64,000 nucleotides of DNA, taken from positions 124,001 to 188,000 of the forward strand of contig NZ_JMLW01000001.1 in assembly GCF_000686905.1 (NCBI RefSeq), written 5' to 3'. Below, piece after piece: positions 33,196 through 43,000 of the stretch (position 1 is its first letter; every line of letters starts with the position of its first letter). This DNA comes from Marinospirillum insulare DSM 21763. GTDB taxonomy: Bacteria > Pseudomonadota > Gammaproteobacteria > Pseudomonadales > Halomonadaceae. The notes below the pieces were generated by a model. That model was not told the DNA's origin. It ran no database searches and was given only the letters and a program-made list of their open reading frames with translations. Position numbers and translations under genes: made by a program.

Positions 33196-35160
33196 ATGAC
33201 AGCAGCAAAAAACCAACCAACTCCCTTTAGAGACGATATCAACGGCCTGCGTGCTTGGGCTGTAATAGCCGTTTTACTTTTCCACTTTAAAGTACCCGGC
33301 TTTAGCGCTGGCTTTATAGGCGTGGATATTTTCTTTGTTATTTCTGGTTTTTTAATGACAGGAATAATTGCCAGAGGCTTAGCCAAAAATAACTTCTCTA
33401 TTTGGCAGTTTTATATGGCACGCTTTAGACGCATAGTGCCTGCGGTAGCCGCTCTAATTGCTGTGTTATTAATTTTGGGCTGGTATTGGCTGCCAACGCC
33501 TGACTACCAAACGCTGGGGGCGCAATCGGCTTACTCATTAAGCTTTTTATCGAATATTCATTATTGGCGTTCTGCTGGTTATTTTGATGCCGCTGCTCAC
33601 GAAAAATGGTTGCTGCATACCTGGTCTTTGGGTGTGGAAATGCAGTTTTACCTATTGTTTCCAATTTTTGCGTTAGTTGTTTGGAAGCTAAAACCCAGTT
33701 TAAAAGTATTTTTTTACTGCCTAGTGGTTCTAGGTTTAGCGTCTTTAGCTCTGAGTATTTTAGCCAGCAGTTGGAAGCCAGTTGCCGCTTTTTACTTGTT
33801 ACCTACTCGCGGTTGGGAGTTAGCTGCTGGTGGTTTAGTTTACTTCTTAAGCCAAAACAAAAGTTTTACCAGCCAGCAAAACAAACTGTTTTATTTAATT
33901 GGCTTAATTTTATGGCTGATTAGTTTTGTGGTTATAGACAGTAGCCTAGCTTGGCCTTCAGGTTGGGCGCTTTTACCAGTGGCGGGTACGGCACTTATTA
34001 TTTTGGCAGCACAAAACAACACCTTGCTAATGGGTAACTTTATTGCCCAATGGCTGGGCAATATTTCTTACTCGGTTTACTTATGGCACTGGCCGCTAGT
34101 GGTGGCTTTATATTTTGCAGGCTTGCAAGGTGACTGGTTATGGATAACCGGCTTTTTTGCACTAAGCCTAGTGCTAGGCCATTTAAGCTATAAGTTGATA
34201 GAAATCCCAACCCGAAAAGGTTTAGTTAAGCTAAGTTTTAGCAAACAATTTGCCAGCTTTGCCCTATTGGCTTTAGTGATAGGCATAAGTGCAGTCAGCG
34301 TTAGATTATTTACCTTTGAAGGTAGGCTGCCAGAAGCAGTAGAGATAGCTGCGGCAGAAGCAGAGAATAAAGACCCTAGAGCTTCTGAGTGTGCTCCTAA
34401 TCAAGAACAAGTTTCACCTAGCTGTATTTATGGTAGCGGTGCACTAGGAGCAATTATGATAGGTGATAGCCATGCTATGGCAACCATCACAGCCTTACAA
34501 AAAGCAGGACAACTATTTGACAAAAGCTCATTATTTTTAGGTAAAAGCGGGTGCAGGCCAGTAAGAAATCTTAAGAGTATTGAGAACAGTCAGTGCTATG
34601 ATTTTAACAATAAATTATTAGATTTTGAGCTTCCCAAGCTTGCTAACACAGGTGTTCCGATTGTTAATGTAACAAGAATTACAGGGCAGTTTATGGGGCC
34701 AAATGAAGACTCAGATAGCAAACCAACGGGGTATTTTAATAAGGTACCTAAAAACCATGCTGATCAAACTTTTATGATGGAGTTTAGAGATGCTTTTATA
34801 GAAACAACCTGCAAAATGGCTGAACGTAATCCTGTATATATAACTCGCCCTATACCAGAGGTTGTTCAGCATGTTCCAAATACTTTAGCTAAAAATATGA
34901 TGTTTGGTCGTAAGGCAGAAGACGTAAAAATAACGCTTGATGAGTATTATAAAAGGCATACTTTTACTTGGGCAATGCAAGATGAAGCAGCAGAAAAGTG
35001 CGGTGTGAAAATTCTTAACCCATTACCCTACTTGTGTGACGATACCTATTGTTATGGTTCTAAAAATGGCAGACCGCTCTATTACGACGATGACCACCTT
35101 AGCGAATACGGTAATAAATTCTTAGTACCTATGTTTGAAGAAGTGTTCAAAGCCAACTAA
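33196..35160 (+). CDS. Acyltransferase 3 / SGNH-hydrolase fusion (OafA/YrhL type)
   Basis: A 654-residue membrane enzyme. The opening RDDINGLRAWAVIAVLLFHF and the following VDIFFVISGFLM are the acyltransferase-3 signature, with about ten membrane helices up to residue ~370. The C-terminal periplasmic domain has the SGNH serine block MIGDSHAMA and the DDDHLSEYG Asp/His block. Such enzymes O-acetylate lipopolysaccharide or peptidoglycan. A GTG at 33172 is in frame, but the ATG at 33196 fits homology better. Base composition and neighbours suggest a stand-alone gene. Confidence 0.87.
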   Translation: MTAAKNQPTPFRDDINGLRAWAVIAVLLFHFKVPGFSAGFIGVDIFFVISGFLMTGIIARGLAKNNFSIWQFYMARFRRIVPAVAALIAVLLILGWYWLPTPDYQTLGAQSAYSLSFLSNIHYWRSAGYFDAAAHEKWLLHTWSLGVEMQFYLLFPIFALVVWKLKPSLKVFFYCLVVLGLASLALSILASSWKPVAAFYLLPTRGWELAAGGLVYFLSQNKSFTSQQNKLFYLIGLILWLISFVVIDSSLAWPSGWALLPVAGTALIILAAQNNTLLMGNFIAQWLGNISYSVYLWHWPLVVALYFAGLQGDWLWITGFFALSLVLGHLSYKLIEIPTRKGLVKLSFSKQFASFALLALVIGISAVSVRLFTFEGRLPEAVEIAAAEAENKDPRASECAPNQEQVSPSCIYGSGALGAIMIGDSHAMATITALQKAGQLFDKSSLFLGKSGCRPVRNLKSIENSQCYDFNNKLLDFELPKLANTGVPIVNVTRITGQFMGPNEDSDSKPTGYFNKVPKNHADQTFMMEFRDAFIETTCKMAERNPVYITRPIPEVVQHVPNTLAKNMMFGRKAEDVKITLDEYYKRHTFTWAMQDEAAEKCGVKILNPLPYLCDDTYCYGSKNGRPLYYDDDHLSEYGNKFLVPMFEEVFKAN

Positions 35161-35247
35161 GTTTTAGCGCTCCACCCCAACAAGCAGCAGGTTGTTTGTT
35201 TTGTGAATTTGGCGTGGGGCGTTGCGCTTCTTGCTAAGCAAGGCGTT

Positions 35248-35293
35248 AAAAAAGAACCTGTTTGAGCAAGCCTGCTTGCGAGTTGTTCTTTTT
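35248..35293. terminator. Nested hairpin after the acyltransferase
   Basis: Outer arms AAAAAGAAC / GTTCTTTTT (9 bp) enclose a second inner hairpin GCAAGC-CT-GCTTGC. The T-rich right arm makes it usable as a terminator. The region 35161-35393 otherwise holds no gene that I can support. Confidence 0.5.
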
Positions 35294-35393
35294 AGCCAGC
35301 GCAGCTTAGAAGCACAGCCCCTAAGCCTTAAACAAAATAAATACCTGCACTTCCCACCCCTTACTTGCAACTATTTTGACCTACCCTCAAGTA

Positions 35394-35413
35394 AAGCAAC
35401 TAATCTATTGCTT
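35394..35413. promoter_or_regulatory. Inverted repeat upstream of the second HipB-like gene (candidate operator)
   Basis: AAGCAA-CTAATCTA-TTGCTT, 6-bp arms with the 8-bp spacing seen in HipB operators. The right half recurs as CTAATGTGTTGCTTA at 35430, exactly 30 bp later, on the same helix face. It lies 51 bp before the regulator start. Confidence 0.5.
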
Positions 35414-35464
35414 AGCTTGCATTAAGAAGCTAATGTGTTGCTTATATGTCAAGAGGCAACTTAT

Positions 35465-35788
35465 ATGCTTACAAAGTTAGGTTCACTACACCAGCAGCTT
35501 AAACAAAGGCGACTTGCATTGGGTTTAAAACAGAGTGATATGCTGATGCGTGTTGGTATGTCACGTCAGCAGTATCAGCGTTTAGAATCACAAGGTAATC
35601 CAAGATTAGATACGCTAGAGTTAGTTGCCAAAGGCTTAAATGGTCAGGTGGTTTTTATTCCACAAGAAAAACTAAGCGAGGTAATGGCGGTGTTAAATCA
35701 AAAACAACACGAGCCTAGCCAGCATTATGAAAACTCGTTACCGCTAGCAGATGACCCATGGCAAGGCTTGTTGGGAGATAGTGAGTGA
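35465..35788 (+). CDS. HipB-like XRE-family regulator (second copy)
   Basis: A 107-residue XRE helix-turn-helix protein: LKQRRLALGLKQSDMLMRVGMSRQQYQRLE, then LDTLELVAKGL (key residues KQSDML near 22 and SRQQYQRLE near 35), with a C-terminal extension. The frame is open 30 bases upstream, but the ATG at 35465 is preceded by GAGG and begins the homology. It is followed at once by a truncated hipA, so it is the antitoxin of a damaged hipBA locus. Confidence 0.82.
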   Translation: MLTKLGSLHQQLKQRRLALGLKQSDMLMRVGMSRQQYQRLESQGNPRLDTLELVAKGLNGQVVFIPQEKLSEVMAVLNQKQHEPSQHYENSLPLADDPWQGLLGDSE

Positions 35789-35955
35789 AAGTCACAGTTC
35801 TTAAGTTAAGCTTACATGGCCAGCTAGTTGGTTATTTGGCTGGCTTTCAAAATGGCAAAAATGTTTTTAGTTTTTCTGAAGAGTTTAAAGAAAACTTAAG
35901 CCGTCCTACCTTAAGCTTAATTACTCACCCTACATTTCCTTTTCGAATAATTTAA
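35785..35955 (+). pseudogene. Truncated hipA: N-terminal subdomain only
   Basis: GTG start overlapping the stop of the HipB-like gene (GTGA). It reads 56 residues, MKVTVLKLSLHGQLVGYLAG..., then NVFSFSEEF and LSRPTLSLI, the start of the HipA N-terminal subdomain, then stops. No kinase domain follows. In HipBST systems this subdomain is a separate protein (HipS), but it is longer there and HipT follows. Here it is more likely a deletion remnant. Confidence 0.65.
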
Positions 35956-35975
35956 ATATTGACTTTATTGCGAAT

Positions 35976-35993
35976 ATTTCAAATAATTGAAAT
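35976..35993. promoter_or_regulatory. Palindrome upstream of the excisionase-like antitoxin
   Basis: ATTTCAA-ATAA-TTGAAAT, perfect 7-bp arms, 22 bp before the start codon of the gene at 36016. It suits autoregulation by that HTH protein. Confidence 0.45.
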
Positions 35994-36015
35994 GTTTCAC
36001 TAGGAGGTCGAAAAG

Positions 36016-36465
36016 ATGAAAAATATACAAAACTTACCAAGTCCTGAAGAGATGGTTTTGGCAAAAATGAGCAGCCAAGAGCTTTCTGCGATAGTGAAAA
36101 CTACCGGCAACTCACAGCAATTACAGGTCTTAGGAAAAGATGGGAAGAGCCACCAGATAGAAATACCATCGAGTGCATTAAAGCTACTTGTTGAGGTTTT
36201 AACTCAGCTAGGCCAAGGTAATAGCGTTAATATAATTCCTGTTCATGCAGAACTAACAACACAGGAAGCGGCAGATATGTTGAATATGTCACGCCCAACT
36301 TTCATAAAATTATTAGATAACAAAGAAATACCCTATAACCGCAAAGGCAATCGTCGAAAAGTCGCTTTTGTGGATGTGATGGAATATAAAAACACCCTAG
36401 ATGCAAAGCGGTTAGAGGTATTAGATGAATTAAGCACTCTAGACCAAGAGCTTGGTATGGGTTAA
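36016..36465 (+). CDS. Excisionase-family DNA-binding antitoxin, without toxin
   Basis: A 149-residue protein. The C-terminal part TTQEAADMLNMSRPTFIKLLD (TQEAADMLNMSRPTF near 86) is the excisionase/MerR-like HTH found in antitoxins paired with PIN toxins; the N-terminal part is unassigned. The usual next gene would be a PIN-domain toxin, but recC follows after 94 bp. It has a perfect AGGAGGT ribosome site. It may be an orphan antitoxin, or a regulator. Confidence 0.75.
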   Translation: MKNIQNLPSPEEMVLAKMSSQELSAIVKTTGNSQQLQVLGKDGKSHQIEIPSSALKLLVEVLTQLGQGNSVNIIPVHAELTTQEAADMLNMSRPTFIKLLDNKEIPYNRKGNRRKVAFVDVMEYKNTLDAKRLEVLDELSTLDQELGMG

Positions 36466-36496
36466 AACCTTAAATTTGCTATCTAAGCAAAAGCCA

Positions 36497-36513
36497 GCGA
36501 CTTACTTTGTCGT
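36497..36513. promoter_or_regulatory. Operator-like palindrome, copy E (upstream of recCBD)
   Basis: GCGACT-TACTT-TGTCGT. It lies 46 bp before the recC start, in the only gap before the recCBD operon, so it is the natural control point for RecBCD expression. Same motif as copies A-D and F. Confidence 0.72.
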
Positions 36514-36559
36514 TTCTAACTGGTTTAATGGATAAATAAAAATACTTAAAGGAAGTCTT

Positions 36560-39500
36560 ATGTCCTCAACACTGTCCCCTTTAGAACCTGGCTTTATGCT
36601 GTTGCAAGGCAATCGCTTGGAAGACTTGCGTGATTTGCTAAGCGAATGGATTACCAGCTACCCACTAAAGCCGTTAGAAGATGAATGCATTTTAGTGCAA
36701 AGCAACGGTATTGCTCAGTGGCTTAAAATGGCTTTAGCCAGAGACCAAGGGGGTTGTGGAATAGCTGCAGCCATGAAGGTAGATTTACCCGGGCGCTTTT
36801 TGTGGCAGGCTTACCGCAGTGTTTTTGATGAATTACCCGAGATTTCCCCTTACGACAAAGCCCCCTTAACTTGGCGACTTTACCGCCTGTTAGGTGACTG
36901 GCCTGCTTTAGAAGCTTGTGTGCAAAAACTGGGCGAAAACCTTGAAGAACTAGAGCCATTAAAAGGCTTTCTTAACCAAGATACCGACCCCCGCCGTTTA
37001 CACCAGCTAGCCGCCAACCTTGCCGATTTATACGACCAATATCAGGTGTACCGTGCCGATTGGCTAGAGGCTTGGGAAAAAAATAATAACAGCTTAATTA
37101 CTGCAAAAGGCCAAGTTAAACCACTAGAAACAGCCGACCTTTGGCAAGCAGTCGTCTGGCGTTTATTAGTAGAAGATGTACAGCAAGATACCGACTTGCC
37201 CGATGCTACTAGCCCTTGGGCAAGGGCTAGCCGCGCCACTATTCACCAAGCTGTGATTAAAAAATGTGAAAGCTATACGCCAGAAAACCGCCCTGAAGAT
37301 TTACCCCGCAGGGTGTTGGTATTTGGTATTTCTTCCCTGCCACGCCAAACCCTAGACCTGCTACATGCTTTAGCACCTTTCACACAAATTATGGTATTTG
37401 CCAGCAACCCTTGTCAGCATTATTGGGGCGATTTAGTAGAAGGCAAAGAACTGCTGAAGCGGGAATACAAGCGCATTAGCGAACGCAAAATTTCTGCCGA
37501 CCTTAACCCGGAAGATTTACACCTAGAAGGCCACCCTTTATTAGCTTCTTGGGGTAAACAAGGACGTGACTATTTACACCTGTTAGATGAACAAGACGAA
37601 CCCGATAGCTACCGTGAAAAACTAGCCTCAATTAAACGCAGTATCGACCTTTACCGTGACCCGCTTGATGAAGGCAACAGCTTACTAAACCAGCTGCAAT
37701 CGGATATTTATAATCTGCGGCCATTAAAAGAACGCCAAGAACTTAACACCCCAATCGACCCTGAAAAAGATACCAGCCTGCAGTTTTTAGTTGCCCATAG
37801 CGCCCAGCGTGAAGTAGAAATTCTGCATGACCAACTGCTAGCTACTTTTGAAAAAGCCCAGCAAGAAGGTAAAGAACTGCCACCCAGAGAAGTGCTGGTG
37901 ATGGTACCAGACATTAATGTGTATGCGCCGCACATTCAGGCAGTCTTTGGGCGTTACGCAGGTAAATATGAAGAAAGAGACCCACGTTTTTTACCTTTTC
38001 ATATTACCGACCAAAGCCAGCGTGGGCAGAACACCTTATTGATTGCCCTAGAAAAACTACTGCAATTACCTAGTTCACGTTTTGCGGTTAGTGAGCTGCT
38101 CGATTTATTAGACACCCCTGCCTTACGCGAAAACTATCAACTTGAAGAAGCCGACCTACCACGCCTTAAAGAATGGATACAAGGCGCTAATATCCGTTGG
38201 GGCTTAAATGCCCAGCAGCGGGGTGATTTAGGCTTACCCGAAGAAGAACAAAATACTTGGTTGTTTGGTTTACGTCGTCTATTGCTGGGTTTTGCTAGTG
38301 GTGCAAGTGAGTCTTGGCAAGGCATAGAACCTCACGATGAAGTTGCTGGTTTAGAAGCCGCCTTGTTAGGCCCGCTAGCACAGTTATTAAACGATTTAGA
38401 AACTACTCTTAATGAGCTACAAAAAAAGCACACGCCAGCGGCCTGGCTAACCACCTTTACCAATCTAACTCAACGCTTTTTTGTAGAAACCAGCCAAGCC
38501 GATGGCTGGGCTTTAGTGAATTTAGAAAACCAGTTAGAAAACTTAGAAAAAGTTTGGCAACACGCCAGCCTTAATCAACAAGAATTACCGCTTGAAGTTG
38601 TGGCAGAAGAATTACTCAGTGCTTTAGACCAGCCCACCCTAACCCAAAAGTTTTTAGGTGGCTCAATCAACTTTGCAACTCTAATGCCTATGCGAGCGAT
38701 ACCTTTTAAACAAGTATGGCTACTGGGAATGAATGATGGCGATTACCCTCGCAGTGTACGCCCTGCCGACTTTGATTTAATGGCCAAAGACTACCGCCCA
38801 GGCGACCGTTCTCGCCGTGAAGATGACCGTTATTTATTTTTAGAAGCCCTGCTTTCAGCACGAGAAAAACTGGTCATCAGCTGGATAGGTCGTAGTATTC
38901 GAGACAATACCCCCCGACCTGCCTCCGTATTGGTTGGGCAACTGCGAGACCACCTAGCCGCTGGCTGGAATTTGAATTTAGAAGATTTAACCACCGAACA
39001 CTCCTTGCAAGCTTTTAGTCGTCAGTATTTTATGCCGAATAGGTTGCCGCAAATTTTTACCTATGCGCATGAATGGCGACGATTGCATGAGTCTCCAGAA
39101 AAAGTTGAGCAAGACTTGCCACCTTGGCAAGCTGAAGCGCCTGTCACCCTTAAAGAGTTAGCTGCTTTTTTACGTCACCCAGTTAAAACCTTTTACACTC
39201 AGCGGTTGGGTGTGAACTGGTATAACCAAAATGAAACTTTAGAGGATGAGGAAGCCTTTACTTTAAATGGGTTAGAAGTTTGGTCTTTGCAAAATAAAAT
39301 GATTGAGCAAATTACCCAAGCCTTAGCTTTACAGCCAGAGCAGCCAATTTCACTATTGTTGAAAGAAACAGCAGCAAAAATTGAGCGTAGTGGTGACTTA
39401 GCTGTACCGCCTTTTGCTCAGAGTCAAAGCTATGACTTACAAGAAGATTTATTGCTGCCTTTAGAAGCTTATAAGCAATTGCTGCAAGATTACCCACAAG

Positions 39501-40075
39501 CCTTAGCGCCACAACTAGTCCGTTTAGAGCTAACCGATGAACAAGGTAAATTGTTACTTGAAGACAGCCTAAGCGATTTGCGTTGCAATGCAGCTGGTGA
39601 AAGGTTACGGCTAGTAGTGCAAGCCAGTCGAATTCATAAAGGTAAGAGCTATAAGTGGTATCACCTAGTTCGCCAGTGGCCAGCGCACTTGTTTGCTCAG
39701 TTAACGGGTGCTACCCAAACGCGAGTACTTGGACCTGACACCGACTTAGTAATGCCAACACTTGAAGCAGAAGAGGCAGAAAAGTTGTTGCTAGAAATAC
39801 TCGCTGCTTGGCGCTCAGGTATGAGCCAGCTACTGCCTTTACCTTGTAAAACAGCTTTTGATTTTTTAGATAAAGAAGGCAAGCCTTGGGATACCTATGA
39901 AGGTAATCAGAGACTTGCAGGTGAAGTAAGTGACCACCCAGCTTTTGTGCGTTTCTGGCCGAGCTATGCCAGTTTACAAAAAGAGCCGCTCTTTACTGAA
40001 TTAAGTCAGGGTGTTTATCAACCTTTAATGGACATTCTAACTAGCTCTAAGCAGGAGGCTGAAACCAATGAGTAA
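36560..40075 (+). CDS. recC: RecBCD subunit gamma (RecC)
   Basis: A 1171-residue protein with the RecC layout: inactive helicase-like N-terminal half (CILVQSNGIAQWLKM, LPRRVLVFGISSLP), then MPMRAIPFKQVWLLGMNDGDYPR-type core (key residues GMNDGDYPR near 735), and an inactive nuclease-like C-terminus. It recognises Chi and splits the strands of duplex ends. Ribosome site AAGGAAG. It overlaps recB by eight bases. Confidence 0.95.
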   Translation: MSSTLSPLEPGFMLLQGNRLEDLRDLLSEWITSYPLKPLEDECILVQSNGIAQWLKMALARDQGGCGIAAAMKVDLPGRFLWQAYRSVFDELPEISPYDKAPLTWRLYRLLGDWPALEACVQKLGENLEELEPLKGFLNQDTDPRRLHQLAANLADLYDQYQVYRADWLEAWEKNNNSLITAKGQVKPLETADLWQAVVWRLLVEDVQQDTDLPDATSPWARASRATIHQAVIKKCESYTPENRPEDLPRRVLVFGISSLPRQTLDLLHALAPFTQIMVFASNPCQHYWGDLVEGKELLKREYKRISERKISADLNPEDLHLEGHPLLASWGKQGRDYLHLLDEQDEPDSYREKLASIKRSIDLYRDPLDEGNSLLNQLQSDIYNLRPLKERQELNTPIDPEKDTSLQFLVAHSAQREVEILHDQLLATFEKAQQEGKELPPREVLVMVPDINVYAPHIQAVFGRYAGKYEERDPRFLPFHITDQSQRGQNTLLIALEKLLQLPSSRFAVSELLDLLDTPALRENYQLEEADLPRLKEWIQGANIRWGLNAQQRGDLGLPEEEQNTWLFGLRRLLLGFASGASESWQGIEPHDEVAGLEAALLGPLAQLLNDLETTLNELQKKHTPAAWLTTFTNLTQRFFVETSQADGWALVNLENQLENLEKVWQHASLNQQELPLEVVAEELLSALDQPTLTQKFLGGSINFATLMPMRAIPFKQVWLLGMNDGDYPRSVRPADFDLMAKDYRPGDRSRREDDRYLFLEALLSAREKLVISWIGRSIRDNTPRPASVLVGQLRDHLAAGWNLNLEDLTTEHSLQAFSRQYFMPNRLPQIFTYAHEWRRLHESPEKVEQDLPPWQAEAPVTLKELAAFLRHPVKTFYTQRLGVNWYNQNETLEDEEAFTLNGLEVWSLQNKMIEQITQALALQPEQPISLLLKETAAKIERSGDLAVPPFAQSQSYDLQEDLLLPLEAYKQLLQDYPQALAPQLVRLELTDEQGKLLLEDSLSDLRCNAAGERLRLVVQASRIHKGKSYKWYHLVRQWPAHLFAQLTGATQTRVLGPDTDLVMPTLEAEEAEKLLLEILAAWRSGMSQLLPLPCKTAFDFLDKEGKPWDTYEGNQRLAGEVSDHPAFVRFWPSYASLQKEPLFTELSQGVYQPLMDILTSSKQEAETNE

Positions 40076-43000
40076 GGTTATTGCAACAACTAGCCAGCTA
40101 AACCCCTTAACTTTTCCTTTGTGGGGTAGCCGCTTAATCGAAGCCAGTGCGGGTACGGGTAAAACCTTTACCTTGGCACTGCTTTATGTGCGTTTAGTTT
40201 TAGGGCATGGCACTAAAGAAACGCAATTTAATCGACCACTAACCCCTAGAGATATTTTAGTAGTAACTTTTACCGATGCGGCGGCAGAAGAACTGAGAGA
40301 CCGTATTCGTAATCGCTTGGTCGAAGCAGCCGCTTACTTTCGTGATGGCGTTGCTAATGCAAACGACCCACTTGAAAAGCTTCGCCAAGATTACTCCCCT
40401 AAAGAATGGAATACCTGCGCCTGGAAGTTGCAAATGGCTGCTGAAGGTATGGATGAGTCACGAGTTTCAACCATTCATAGCTGGTGTAATCGGGTTTTAG
40501 TTGAGCAAGCATTTGATACGCGTGGTTTATTTAACCGCCAGCTAGTTACAGACACTGAAGATTTATTAGCACAGGTCGTTCGAGATTACTGGCGGGTGCA
40601 TTTTTACCCGCTAGATGAAATGGCCGCTGGGTTAATTAGTGATGAACTTAAGTCACCTGCTGAGCTATTAACTGCCATTCGCAACCTTTTAAAAGCCTCT
40701 AGCCAAGGTGTAACTTTTAAAGGCGAAGTGCTGAAAGTTACCGACTTAACCCCCCATTTAGCAGCGCAGGGGGCTTACCAACAAGCTAAAGATGAAGCAG
40801 CACAAGCCTTTGCGGTAGAAGCTGAAAAACGCCAAGCCTTTGAAGCAGAAGTTAAAGCCCATTGGGTTAATAACTGGCAAACCATTGAAGAGCACTTGTT
40901 AGAATTGCGTAGCAGTTTAAATGCTAGAAGCCATAAAAGTGGTTCTGAAGCAGACTATCTTAAGCTACTTGGTGAAATTTATGCTTGGGCAGCTAATAAT
41001 GCCGAGCAACCTAGCTTGCTTAAAAACTTTGCTGCTGGTGAGTTTAAGTTTGTAAAAAACAAACCTTTCCAACAGGAAAACTCGCTGGAAGCTTTTCAGC
41101 TTTTAAAAGACCTTTTAGAACAAGCTAAACCAGCGGCGATAAATATTGAGCAGCCCGAACTGCCTTTAAAGGCAGCGGTGCTTGCCCATGCCTTGCCTTG
41201 GGTAAAAGCTGAGTTTAATAAGCGCATGAAACAGCGTGCTGAAATGGGCTTTGATGATTTGCTAGTAGAGCTAGATAAAGCCCTAGATCCAGAACTAGCC
41301 AAAGACTCAGCCGAGCGCCTTGCCGCTGTTTTAAAAGAACGCTTTCCTATAGCTATGATAGATGAGTTTCAAGATACAGACCCTATTCAGTATCGAATTT
41401 TTGATCGTATCTACCAGTTAGAAACAAATAGTGCTGCTAGTGGATTATTTATGATAGGTGACCCTAAACAGGCCATTTATAGCTTCCGTGGTGCTGATAT
41501 TTATACTTATTTACAAGCTCGCACCGCAACCGAAGGGCGGCATTATACTTTGAAAAAGAATTTCCGTTCTACCCAAGGTGTAGTGGAAGCTTGTAATGCC
41601 TTGTTTAAGCAGGCAGAAAGTTATGACCGAGCGGCCTTTCGTTTTAAAGAAGAAAATAAAAACCCCATTCCTTTTGTTGCGGTCGAAGCCCAAGGTCGGG
41701 ATGAGCAGCTGTATTTGCCAAGCGGTGAAGCTGCACCCTTAACCTTTTGGTATTTCAGTCCAGAAGAAGATGAAGACCAGTCGTTAGCTATTACCCGTTA
41801 TCGAGAACTAGCCGCAGCAAGTGCCGCTAGTGAAATTGTGGATTGGCTAATGGCGGCTAAGCAAGGTAAGGCTGGCTTTGGTAAAGATAAACAAATAACC
41901 CAGCCACTTAAGCCTGCTGATATTGCTATTTTGGTGCGTACTGGCACCGAGGCAAAAGCTATGCGTGAAGCTTTGCAAGCACGCCAAGTGCCCAGTGTTT
42001 ACTTGTCTGATAGAGAATCATTGTTTTCCAGCCAAGAAGCTCAAGATATGCTGCACTGGTTATATGCCTGCGCCAATCCTTTGGATGAGCGTTTAGTAAA
42101 AGCCGCTTTAGGAACTAACAGCCTTGATTTACCCCTAGAACAACTAGCTGGCTGGCAAGAAGATGAGCTGGCTTGGGAAGCCCAGATGGAGCTTTTTCAG
42201 CAGCTGCACTGGCAATGGCAAAGGCAGGGTGTTTTGGTTATGTTGCAGCAACTTTTACAACACTACCAACTGCCTGCCCGTTTAATGCAAGCCCCAGATG
42301 GTGAGCGCCACTTAACTAACCTGCTGCATTTAGCCGAATGGCTTCAAGAAGCCAGTGTTGAGTTGGATGGTGAGCAGGCGCTTATTCGTCATTTAGCAGA
42401 ATATTTAGACGCTGGTGATCAGCAACAGTTATTACGCTTAGAAAGCGATGCTGAGCGGGTTAAAGTGATTACTATTCATAAATCTAAGGGGCTGGAATAT
42501 CCTTTAGTTTTACTACCCTTTATTGGCAGTTGGCGTGATATTGATGGCAATACACGTGAAGTGGATTACCAACTAGAAACGGGCAAATATCAGGAGCTAG
42601 CAGGCAATAAGACCTTTAAAGCCGCTTGGGATGCAGCTAATGATGCACGTATTAGCGAAGATATGCGTCTTTTATATGTGGCTTTAACCCGTGCTAGCCA
42701 TGCACTTTGGTTAGGTGTGGCAGCTTTAAAATCGGGTAATGCTAAAAAGCCCCAGGTTGAACGTTCTGCTTTAGGCTATTTACTAAATGCTGGACAGCCT
42801 ATTGCTGATGCAACTGCCTATGAAGAGGCACTTAAACAGTTGGCTGCAACTTCACTGCATCTTGTACGCCAAGCAGCCCCTGCAATGCACCCTCACTTAT
42901 TAGAACCAGATGATGCATTAGAGCTAGACAAAGCCGTTGCTGCGCCTAATTTAAAAGACCTAACCAACTGGTGGATTGCCAGTTATTCAGCGATTCAATT

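Noticed and set aside
35164-35425. Two overlapping open frames in the gap after the acyltransferase
   Set aside because: They run over the nested hairpin, lack ribosome sites and have low-complexity, unlikely protein sequences.
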